A stretch of 18,137 bases of DNA from the NCBI GenBank assembly GCA_964344155.1, contig CAYFMG010000020.1, positions 1 to 18,137 on the forward strand. Direction: 5' to 3'. This document shows, piece after piece, positions 9,201-15,278 of this stretch (the stretch's first letter is position 1; the number at the start of each line of letters is the position of its first letter). A program made the translations under genes and the position numbers. The notes below the pieces were generated by a model. That model did no database searches, was not told where the DNA came from, and saw nothing but the letters and a program-made list of their open reading frames with translations. The stretch is from UBA6164 sp964344155. Lineage in GTDB: Bacteria; Patescibacteriota; Gracilibacteria; BD1-5; UBA6164.

Positions 9201-11024
9201 ATGTGTTGAATTTTTGCTTATAATTGATCTGAAAATACAATAGATTATTTAATAGAGTGATTAAGAAGGCTCGAGTACAGATGATATGATAGTGCTTGAG
9301 TTTTTTGAGTCTCTAAATCTTGAATGACTTTTTTAGAAAAATCTATATGAAAAGTTTCAAATCTAGCATCAAAGGTGGAAAAAAATGAATCAAAAAACCT
9401 AGATTATACTAATGGTATAGCTCATACAAGATGGGCTACTCACTGAAAAGTAACAATAGAAAATACTCACCCTCATTACTCTGAAAATACTAGATTTTTT
9501 GTAGTTCATAATTGAATTATAGAAAACTATAAAAGCCTAAAAGAAAAACTAGAAGAAAAATACAAATTTTACTGAGATACTGATACAGAAGTAATAGCAA
9601 AACTTATAGAAGATCTTTTTGATGGAGATATTGTTAGTACTATGGAAAATGTTACAAAACAAATAATTTGAGCATATTCTATAGCTGTTATAGATAAAGA
9701 AAACCCTGAAGTACTAGTTTGAGTAAAACTTGGAAGTCCTATGATTGTATGATTAGGAAAAAATTGAGTATTTCTATCTAGTGATATAAATGCTCTATGA
9801 AAAATTGCTTCAGAATTCACTACTCTAGAAGATAGAGAAACAGTAATAATAAAAAACTGAAAATTTAATGTATATTCTCTATGAGAAGAAGTAAGTAAAA
9901 CAACTGAAGAAATAACTCCTGAAATGTGATTAGCAGAAAAAGGTAAATTTGAAACTTTTACAGAAAAAGAAATACATGAAATACCAAGTGTTATAAGAAA
10001 TGCTTTGAAATGAAGAATAAATTTTGAAACAAAAACAATAAACAATGAAACTTTAGATGAGCTAAATAAACATGATATAGAAAATATAGAAATAATAGCT
10101 TCTTGATCTAGTTATTTTGCTTGAATGGTAGGAAAAAGTTGGTTTGAAGAATTAGCATGAATAAAAACAGAAGTAAGAGTAAGTAGTGAGTTTTTGTATG
10201 AGAAATTCTTAGCAAACAAAAAAACTCTATATGTATTTATGTCTCAATCTTGAGAAACAGCTGATGTTAGAGAATCTGTTAGAATGGTAAAAGAAAAATG
10301 ATGTTTGAGTTTCTGAATAGTAAATGTAGTTGGTAGTACCATAGCTAGAATGTGTGATATGTGACTATATACTCACTCTGGTATAGAAATATGAGTAGCC
10401 TCAACAAAAAATATAATAGCTCAATTATGAGTTTTACTTTTGATGTCTCTTTCTATGTGATTAAAAAGAGATTTACAAGTATCTGACATGAAAGAAATAA
10501 TAGAAAAAATTTGAGAACTTGATAAAAAACTTGAATGATTATTTGAAAAACAAAATTATTACAAAGAGCTAGCTGTAAAATATTCTAGATATTCAAACTT
10601 TTTTTATCTAGGTAGAAATATAGTTTATGGTACAGCTTGTGAATGCTCTTTAAAAATAAAAGAATTGAGTTATGTTCATGCTGAAGCTTATTCAACTTGA
10701 GAATTAAAACATGGCCCTCTTGCTCTTGTTTCACCAAACTTCCCTGTTATAGTTATAAATCCTAAATGAGTTATGAGAGAAAAAACTATTTCAAATGTAG
10801 TTGAAATAAAAGCTAGAAACTGAGTTGTATTATGAGTTATAACAGCCTGAGATTCTAATAAAGAAATATATGATGATGTAATAGAAATACCTAAATCTCA
10901 TCCTATATTAACTCCATTCCTACCTCTTATTCCATTATGGATATTTTCTGTAGAAGTAGCAAAACAACTAAATAGAGATATAGATAAACCTCAAAATTTA
11001 GCAAAAAGTGTTACTGTGGAATAA
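9201..11024 (+). CDS. glmS: Glutamine--fructose-6-phosphate aminotransferase (isomerizing)
   Basis: A protein of 607 aa, the usual full length. GlmS makes glucosamine-6-phosphate from fructose-6-P and glutamine, the first step to UDP-GlcNAc for peptidoglycan. The N-terminal glutaminase domain starts MCGIF, with Cys2 as nucleophile and Gly3 as UGA, followed by EYRGYDSAG, HTRWATHG and HNGIIENY. Two SIS domains follow (IIASGSSYFAG, SQSGETADV, GVASTKN, YLGRNIVYGTACECSLK, ELSYVHAEAY, GELKHGP). The C-terminus PQNLAKSVTVE is the canonical one. About 37 of 47 glycines are UGA. No upstream riboswitch or ribozyme is possible, since the preceding gene ends 5 bp away. It suggests the cell can make its own amino-sugar precursor. 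Confidence 0.97.
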
Positions 11025-11067
11025 AAAAAGAAAGACCGGTCTCCTTAGGAGACCGGTCTTTCTTTTT
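11025..11067. terminator. Strong bidirectional intrinsic terminator
   Basis: A 20-bp perfect stem with a 3-nt loop (core agaccggtctcc-tta-ggagaccggtct), starting directly after the glmS stop. A- and T-runs flank it, so it also ends the opposing operon, whose last stop (11066-11068) touches it. Confidence 0.92.
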
Positions 11068-11482
11068 AAATATAAAATAGAATTAAGGCAACTATTATTC
11101 AAAGTATACTTCATGCAAAAGCTTCACTTGGAAGATGTCATAAAGATTCTTTAAATTTTTTCTCTCATATTGATTCATTTATAGCTATTGCATGTTGTCA
11201 TGCTTCAAATCTTACATTTATAGCATCATATATGATAATAACTGTAAATGCCATTGATATAGCAAATAAATCTGAATGTACTCAGTGTTTAATTGCTACA
11301 GCTGTAGCTAGAGATACAACTACTGAAGAATGAACTGATGGCATTCCCCCACTTCATAATGCTGCAGCTATATCAAGTTTCCCTGTTTTTATTTTTATAG
11401 ATAATCATTTAAGAAATACTGTTACAACAAAAGCAACAGATGGGACCAAAATTAAATGATCATAGTAAATATTTATATCCAT
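11066..11482 (-). CDS. DUF212 / divergent PAP2-family membrane phosphatase-like protein
   Basis: A protein of 138 aa and mostly hydrophobic. It has the hallmark motifs of the DUF212 (acid phosphatase / vanadium haloperoxidase-related) family: GSGGMPSVHSS (about 43-53), IIYDAINVRFEAGQHA and ESLGHLPSEAFAGS. These resemble the PAP2 motifs and put the conserved histidines at the membrane face. Homologues are often annotated phosphatidate phosphatase-like, but substrate and activity are not established. It is the last gene of the secE-nusG-hypothetical-greA operon, 25 bp after greA. Its stop overlaps the shared terminator. The ATG at 11480-11482 follows an A-rich stretch. Confidence 0.85.
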
Positions 11483-11507
11483 ATTTTTTTAATTTAAGAA
11501 AAATAGA

Positions 11508-11987
11508 TTATTGTACTTTAGTTATTTTGTATTCAAATACTCAAGCGTCTGTTTCCACTTTTACTTTTTCTGCTTTTTTCTTTCATAAAAGAGCTTTTCA
11601 TACTGGACAATCATTTGATATCATTGGTGTTTCAGCCAGGATATCTGATTCTGTAGAACCTACTATTTTAAATGTTTCTTTTTCTTTTGTTTCTAGGTTT
11701 TGAATTTCAACTATTGATCACATATTAACTCTATCTTTACTTGATCATGTTTCTTTTATTATTTCAACTCTTTTTAATTGATCTTCCAAATCTGAGATTC
11801 TCAATTCAACTTGAGCTTGTTCATTTCTAGCGTCTTCATATTCAGAGTTTTCCGAAAGATCTCAAAAAGATATAGCTTCTTTTAACTTAGCTGCAATTTC
11901 AACTCTCTTAACATTTTTAAGGTTTTCTAATTCTTGTTGTAATTTAACCAATCAATCCTTAGTTAAATAAATTGTATTGTTAGACAT
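11508..11987 (-). CDS. greA: Transcription elongation factor GreA
   Basis: A protein of 159 aa, the normal length. GreA enters the secondary channel of RNA polymerase and stimulates cleavage of backtracked RNA. The N-terminal coiled coil (about 10-75) carries the tip motif FGDLSENSEYEDAR, with the acidic Asp and Glu needed for activity. The C-terminal FKBP-like domain includes GSIVEIQNLETKE, KIVGSTESD and SPIGKALLGK-like SNDCPVGKALLGKK. In-frame UGAs sit at conserved glycines (FGDLSEN, VGKALLGK). Its gene is 26 bp after the hypothetical gene of the same operon, so the operon carries two elongation factors, NusG and GreA. Confidence 0.96.
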
Positions 11988-12013
11988 TTTTTTTAATAGT
12001 TATTAAATAATTT

Positions 12014-12766
12014 TTAATTTATCTCTTGTTGTTGTACTTCTTCTATTTGTGTTCATGTTCAAGTACTAGAAGGTGTTATAGATTCTTCTTTCAAAGGGCT
12101 ATTTTCCTCTATAGATAGAGAGTTTAGCTTATCTTTTACTAGAGCATATTCTGTTTTTTTGATTTTTAATCAAAACACTACTCAATTATGTGATACAACA
12201 AGTCTTATAAACTTATCTTCTATTGTTTTTTCCAAATTTATATAAAATGAGTTTTCTCCGAAGTTGTTAACTTCATTTATTTTGTATGGTAGTTCAGCAC
12301 TAAGTACTGTAAATATATCATACACTTCTCTATATGTTTTTGTTGGAAAAAGATAAAGCACTAAATCTTTACTATAATACTCAAAATAATTATCTGGATA
12401 TTCATCTGTTAGGTCAAATAAATTAGAGTTCATTTCTAATTTATTTAAATTATATATTGAAAAAAGATCTAATATATTTGTATAATTTTTTCACAAACTA
12501 ACTTCTTTTTTTAATTCAGCTACTCATAATTCTTCTTCTATTTCAAATATTTCTTCATTTTCTTTATCTGTATAAGCTACTTCTGCTTCTTCTAGTATCT
12601 CTTGTTCTAGTGTATCATCATATTTTTTTTCTTCTAGGTATACTACTTCGTCTTTATTTTTTATTTTTTTTAGAAAAAACCTATAATCTTCAGATAAAAA
12701 GTAAAATGTTAAATTTACAATAAAAATAGATATAAGAAATATTGTAATTATTATTAACTTTTTCAT
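12014..12766 (-). CDS. Conserved-context membrane-anchored protein, unknown function
   Basis: A protein of 250 aa. An N-terminal membrane helix (about 4-25, IITIFLISIFIVNLTFYFL) is followed by a very acidic stretch (about 38-80), a middle domain with LFPTKTYREVYDIFTVL and IRLVVSHNGVVFGLKIKK, and a Ser/Thr/Gln-rich tail. Under the standard code it would split into two or three pieces; six UGAs read as Gly join them (for example in VVSHNGVVFGL). It sits between nusG and greA with 23-bp and 26-bp gaps, clearly inside the operon. I do not recognise the family. The domain could be periplasmic or on the outer face, given the single anchor. Confidence 0.75.
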
Positions 12767-12789
12767 AATAATTTTATTTTTTTAAAAGA

Positions 12790-13320
12790 TTAAACTTTTA
12801 TATCAGCAAATTCTAATTCAATAGGCGTATCTCTTCACATCAAATTAATATTCATCTTAACCATTCCTTTTTTATCATTTACTTCTGTTATTATTCATTC
12901 ATTTCATTCAAATGCTCATTTTATAACTGAAGCCATATCTCAAACTTTGTATTTTGTTTCAAATGTTTCAGAGTGTTCACTTATTTTTCATTTTAATTTT
13001 TCTAGTTCTTCTCATGATACTGGTACTGGTATATTTCATGCTCATAGGAATCATGTTACATTTGGTGTGTTTCTAACTATATACCAACTTTCATTTGTAA
13101 CATTCATTTGTACTAAGATATATCATGGTAGTATATTTTTCTTTTTTGTTACTTTTTCTCATCATGATTTTACTGATACTACATCATGAGTAGGAACAAA
13201 TACATCTATAATATAATCTTCTAGTCCAAAGCTTTCTCTTCTTTGAAATAGAGATGATTTAACATTTTCTTCTGTTCAAGAAACAACTTGAATTACATAC
13301 CATTCAGGTGTATTTAACAT
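12790..13320 (-). CDS. nusG: Transcription termination/antitermination factor NusG
   Basis: A protein of 176 aa, standard NusG length. The NGN domain starts EWYVIQVVSGTEENVK and contains KKKNILPGYILVQM, which contacts the polymerase clamp, then RNTPNVTGFLG. The C-terminal KOW domain is VGDMASVIKGAFEGNEG followed by IITEVNDKKG. UGA encodes most glycines, including two in a row in VKSGGEK. It follows secE by 24 bp, the usual bacterial secE-nusG order. Unusually, rplK-rplA do not follow it here. Confidence 0.97.
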
Positions 13321-13344
13321 TTTTTATATTTTTATATGATAAGA

Positions 13345-13524
13345 TTAAAGGTATTGTTTTAGATATAGCATTGTTTCAGAAAATACTGTATTTGCTATAA
13401 ATAGGTATAATCCAAATAGGATTAACACTACTAAAACTACATTAAAATAAGTTTTAGTTTCCTCTCTAGTAGGCCAAACAACGTGTTTTAATTCTCTAAC
13501 AGAATCTTTAAAAAATTGTATCAT
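13345..13524 (-). CDS. secE: Preprotein translocase subunit SecE
   Basis: A minimal 59-aa SecE with one membrane helix. It shows the amphipathic helix and hinge motif FFKDSVRELKHVVWPTREET, then the single membrane helix (about 27-48). SecE clamps SecY in the translocon. It is the first gene of the operon, with a good promoter upstream. It is short but typical of small-genome bacteria, and it contains no UGA. Confidence 0.95.
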   Translation of the reverse strand: MIQFFKDSVRELKHVVWPTREETKTYFNVVLVVLILFGLYLFIANTVFSETMLYLKQYL

Positions 13525-13555
13525 ACTATCAATTTTAAAGTAATAAAAAAATGTT

Positions 13556-13584
13556 ACAATATATTATCTTGCAACACTTGTCAA
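13556..13584 (-). promoter_or_regulatory. Promoter of the secE-nusG-greA operon
   Basis: On the minus strand, a perfect -35 TTGACA (13579-13584), a 17-nt spacer and -10 TATTGT (13556-13561); the overlapping TATATT gives a 15-nt spacer instead. It is about 32 bp upstream of the secE ATG. Confidence 0.65.
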
Positions 13585-13637
13585 TTACATTATATAAATT
13601 TTTGCAAATTAGTCAAAAGATTAGTGAAAAAATTTTT

Positions 13638-13702
13638 AGACCACCCCCTAGCTCCCTCCTTACTAAGGAGGGGGAATGAGCGGTAGCGAAAGGGGGTGAT
13701 CT
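13638..13702. repeat. MITE-like inverted repeat, relative of 264-334
   Basis: Ends agaccaccccct (13638 on) and agggggtgatct (13691-13702) are imperfect inverted copies. The core is the palindrome ccctccttactaaggaggg. Like its relative near the pilin gene it is GC-rich against an AT-rich background. It has no coding capacity of its own. It directly abuts structured repeat copy A. Confidence 0.7.
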
Positions 13703-13916
13703 TTTTTAATTTATATTAATATATTCTTTTTATATACTTTTATTTGATTTATTTTCTATTTACATATACTAAAAAAGCTTCCTTTTGGAAGTTTTTCCAT
13801 TAGGGAGTGTATTTTACTTCCTAATTTGCGCTAACATGAGAATATATCTATCCTTCAAATTGAAGGGATATATTTTTGCTTTTAGTATTACCAAAAGTTA
13901 TACTAAAAAGAAAGCA

Positions 13917-13979
13917 AGAAAAAAGAGAGGCTAAGGACCTCTCTTTTTTCTATTTTTCCTCATTGCGCTAACATGAGTT
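13917..13979 (-). ncRNA. Candidate small RNA A (about 60 nt)
   Basis: Read on the minus strand from the promoter at 13986-14013, the RNA would start near 13979. It begins with a small hairpin CTCAT-loop-ATGAG whose loop is gttagcgca, then an A-rich linker, then a 14-bp hairpin with a U-run (13917-13930 with 13938-13951) that acts as intrinsic terminator. Copy B has the same architecture with a different loop and a compensated terminator stem. No matching known RNA family came to mind. Confidence 0.4.
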
Positions 13980-13985
13980 ACTAGT

Positions 13986-14013
13986 ATTATATTATATTTT
14001 TTCTAAAAAGCAA
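13986..14013 (-). promoter_or_regulatory. Promoter in the conserved flank of repeat copy A
   Basis: On the minus strand, TTGCTT (14008-14013), a 16-nt spacer and a perfect TATAAT (13986-13991). It is 100% identical in copy B and points into the divergent core. Confidence 0.5.
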
Positions 14014-14040
14014 ATTTTTAAAACCATATCATCTGCAGCC

Positions 14041-14064
14041 CTCCTCCCTAATTTTAGGGAGGAG
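14041..14064. repeat. GC-rich palindrome overlapping the end of copy A
   Basis: ctcctcccta-attt-tagggaggag, a 10-bp perfect stem. Its left half is shared with copy B (15001-15016), where the right half is missing. The copies therefore diverge in the middle of the palindrome, a possible recombination or deletion point. Confidence 0.55.
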
Positions 14065-14083
14065 ATTCAGAGGTGGGGTATTT

Positions 14084-14110
14084 TTACCTCGCTGTAGCAT
14101 ACTTAAATTT
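14084..14110 (-). pseudogene. Remnant of the 3' end of a phage-tail-like surface gene
   Basis: 24 bp (14085-14108) are identical to the last codons of the large surface gene (15280-15303), encoding FKYATAR and a stop. Nothing else of the gene remains. It lies directly after the toxin stop codon and in the same frame, so readthrough would add KFKYATAR to the toxin. It marks a recombined or duplicated gene end. Confidence 0.6.
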
Positions 14111-14356
14111 TTATTTTTGATGATTATCTATATCAAATATCTTTAATATATTTCAATCGATTATACATAAACATCTATACTGATCATTTATTCTAAAATA
14201 ATATATTCCTTTTTTCTTGGGTTCTCTTAATTTTAGTCTAACTTTATTATACAATCAATTTAATATATATTTTTTAGCTTTTTTATATTGTTTATCCAAT
14301 TTTCTTTTTTCTAGATAATCTAATAAGTCATCTGCTATAATTATTTCTTTTATCAT
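14111..14356 (-). CDS. RelE/ParE-superfamily toxin of a type II toxin-antitoxin pair
   Basis: A protein of 81 aa, very basic. It shows the RelE/ParE-like pattern: an N-terminal helix pair (DDLLDYLEKRKLDKQYKKAKK), then beta strands with KLREPKKKGIYYFRINDQYR, CLCIIDGNILKIFDID and a closing H. Two UGAs encode Gly. RelE-type toxins cut mRNA in the ribosome; ParE types poison gyrase. Which applies cannot be read here. It starts 3 bp after the antitoxin stop, typical of the antitoxin-first order. The ATG at 14354-14356 is the only good start. Assignment rests on fold pattern and gene pairing. Confidence 0.65.
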
Positions 14357-14359
14357 ATA

Positions 14360-14560
14360 CTAATAATTAACAAAATTTAATTTATCTATATTTTCTAATC
14401 TATTTTTTGATTTTTCCGATAAATTATCAATTGAAATTTCATATAAGTTTATACCTTCTTGTTTTAAGTCTTTTTCTAAAAATTCAACAAATTTCATTTT
14501 TATTTCATATGCAGTATAACTTTTTTCAACTTTTGGGTTATCTATTGTTATTGTTGTCAT
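14360..14560 (-). CDS. Putative antitoxin of the RelE/ParE-like toxin
   Basis: A protein of 66 aa, acidic overall, with no UGA. It starts MTTITIDNPKVEKSYTAYE with a short beta segment like ribbon-helix-helix or Phd-type antitoxins, followed by helices KMKFVEFLEKDLKQEG. No defined DNA-binding family could be named. It overlaps nothing and ends 3 bp before the toxin ATG, so the two are translationally linked. It is assigned as antitoxin mainly because of size, charge and position. Confidence 0.6.
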   Translation of the reverse strand: MTTITIDNPKVEKSYTAYEIKMKFVEFLEKDLKQEGINLYEISIDNLSEKSKNRLENIDKLNFVNY

Positions 14561-14623
14561 ATTTCTTAAAATTATTTATTATTTCCCCTATTATATTCAC
14601 AATCTGTTTTTTTGCAAAATAAA

Positions 14624-14647
14624 AGGGCTAACACAAGGTTCGCCCCT
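14624..14647. repeat. Short GC-rich intergenic repeat (GGGCGAACCTTGTGTTAGCCC type)
   Basis: gggctaacac-aaggttcgcccc is an imperfect palindrome. It resembles a widespread bacterial intergenic repeat I recognise by eye. It sits between the antitoxin promoter region and repeat copy B. No gene is seen in 14561-14666. Confidence 0.5.
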
Positions 14648-14882
14648 ACAGTTACTCCCTTCTTTATTAATTTATATTAATATATTCTTTCTATATACTT
14701 TTATTTGATTTATTTTTTATTTACATATACTAAAAAAGCTTCCTTTTGGAAGTTTTTCCTTTAGGAAGTATATTTTATTTCCTAAATACCATTACCATGA
14801 GAGTATATTTTTCCTTCAAAACAAAGAAGGGATATATTTTTACTTTCAGCCTTAGAAAAAATAAGGCTAAAAAGAAGGCATA

Positions 14883-14939
14883 AAAAAAAGAGAAGCCGTC
14901 CGCTTCTCTTTTTTTATTTTCCTCACCATTACATGAGTT
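14883..14939 (-). ncRNA. Candidate small RNA B (about 57 nt)
   Basis: Same layout as candidate A: start near 14939, small hairpin CTCA-loop-TGAG with loop tgtaatgg, then a 14-bp terminator hairpin (14883-14896 with 14902-14915, core agaagc/gcttct) and a U-run. Its loop matches the second motif of its own copy rather than copy A. Confidence 0.4.
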
Positions 14940-14945
14940 ACTAGT

Positions 14946-14973
14946 ATTATATTATATTTTTTCTAAAAAGCAA
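14946..14973 (-). promoter_or_regulatory. Promoter in the conserved flank of repeat copy B
   Basis: TTGCTT (14968-14973), a 16-nt spacer and TATAAT (14946-14951) on the minus strand, identical to copy A. Confidence 0.5.
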
Positions 14974-15033
14974 ATTTTTAAAACCATATCATCTGCAGCC
15001 CTCCTCCCTAATTTTAAAAAGTATTTACTTTTT

Positions 15034-15224
15034 AATAACCCTTCCCCCTTCGGGGACTTCCCTTGAAAATGGAAGAAAAATTACAAATTTGCTTTTATTA
15101 TTTTTATTACATTAGTTATTTCTTCTTTTATTATATCTAGTGTTTTCATAATTCATTTTATTCAACAATATAAGTTTCTTCCCTTTCCAAGGGAAGTACC
15201 GAGGTACGAGGGGATGGGTTATTA
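15034..15224. mobile_element. Non-autonomous element with 40-bp terminal inverted repeats
   Basis: Ends 15034-15074 and 15178-15224 are imperfect inverted copies: aataaccctTccccc...cttccctt against its complement. Each also has its own small cttcc/ggaag hairpin. The inner 100 bp are AT-rich; on the minus strand they hold only a 22-codon ORF (starting MKTLDIIKEE), perhaps a decayed gene. No transposase is present. The element lies between the surface gene's terminator and structured repeat copy B. Confidence 0.55.
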
Positions 15225-15244
15225 TTTAATATTCATTATAATTC

Positions 15245-15276
15245 AAAAAAAGAAATTCTCTCGAATTTCTTTTTTT
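15245..15276 (-). terminator. Intrinsic terminator of the large surface protein gene
   Basis: A 14-bp stem with a 4-nt loop (gaaattc-tctc-gaatttc plus A/T arms) with a T-run, directly after the stop at 15279-15281. Confidence 0.8.
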
Positions 15277-15278
15277 TC

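Larger units (their letters stand above)
13706..14056. repeat. Structured direct repeat, copy A
   Basis: About 350 bp, repeated at 14667-15016. The first 90 bp are nearly identical and the last 90 bp identical, while the middle (about 13820-13960) differs in sequence but folds alike. Hairpins in order on the plus strand: agcttcc-tttt-ggaagt (13776 on), ttagggagt...acttcctaa, a cctTC...GAAGG stem, ttagtat...atactaa, and gagagg...cctctc. The motif ttgcgctaacatgag occurs twice (13826-13840 and 13963-13977). There is no ORF. This and the MITE fill most of the gene-free stretch 13525-14110. Confidence 0.85.
14667..15016. repeat. Structured direct repeat, copy B
   Basis: The partner of copy A, offset by 960-961 bp. 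Flanks match copy A almost perfectly; the core differs but keeps every hairpin, e.g. agcctta...taaggct (14848-14868) where A has ttagtat...atactaa. The paired motif here is accattaccatgag (14788-14801) and accattacatgag (14925-14937), again 137 bp apart. There is no ORF. Confidence 0.85.

Noticed and set aside
12182..12766. Two separate short genes
   Set aside because: They are joined in the same frame by UGA codons and form one 250-aa protein when UGA is Gly. No frameshift is needed.
13826..13977. CRISPR repeats
   Set aside because: Only two short motif copies per element, spaced 137 bp apart with structured sequence between them, and no cas genes.
13775..14013. 6S RNA, SRP RNA or tmRNA
   Set aside because: The fold is a chain of separate hairpins without the long bulged rod of 6S RNA, the Alu or S-domain motifs, or a tRNA-like end.
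13706..15016. Integron attC sites with a toxin-antitoxin cassette
   Set aside because: Cassette-like layout and a toxin-antitoxin pair suggested it, but the repeats are about 350 bp, the required core-site consensus (GTTRRRY/RYYYAAC) is not found in the paired places, and no integrase is present.
15090..15170. Small protein gene on the minus strand (starts MKTLDIIKEE)
   Set aside because: Only 22 codons from the ATG, inside a repeat element. Perhaps a gene remnant, but nothing supports translation.
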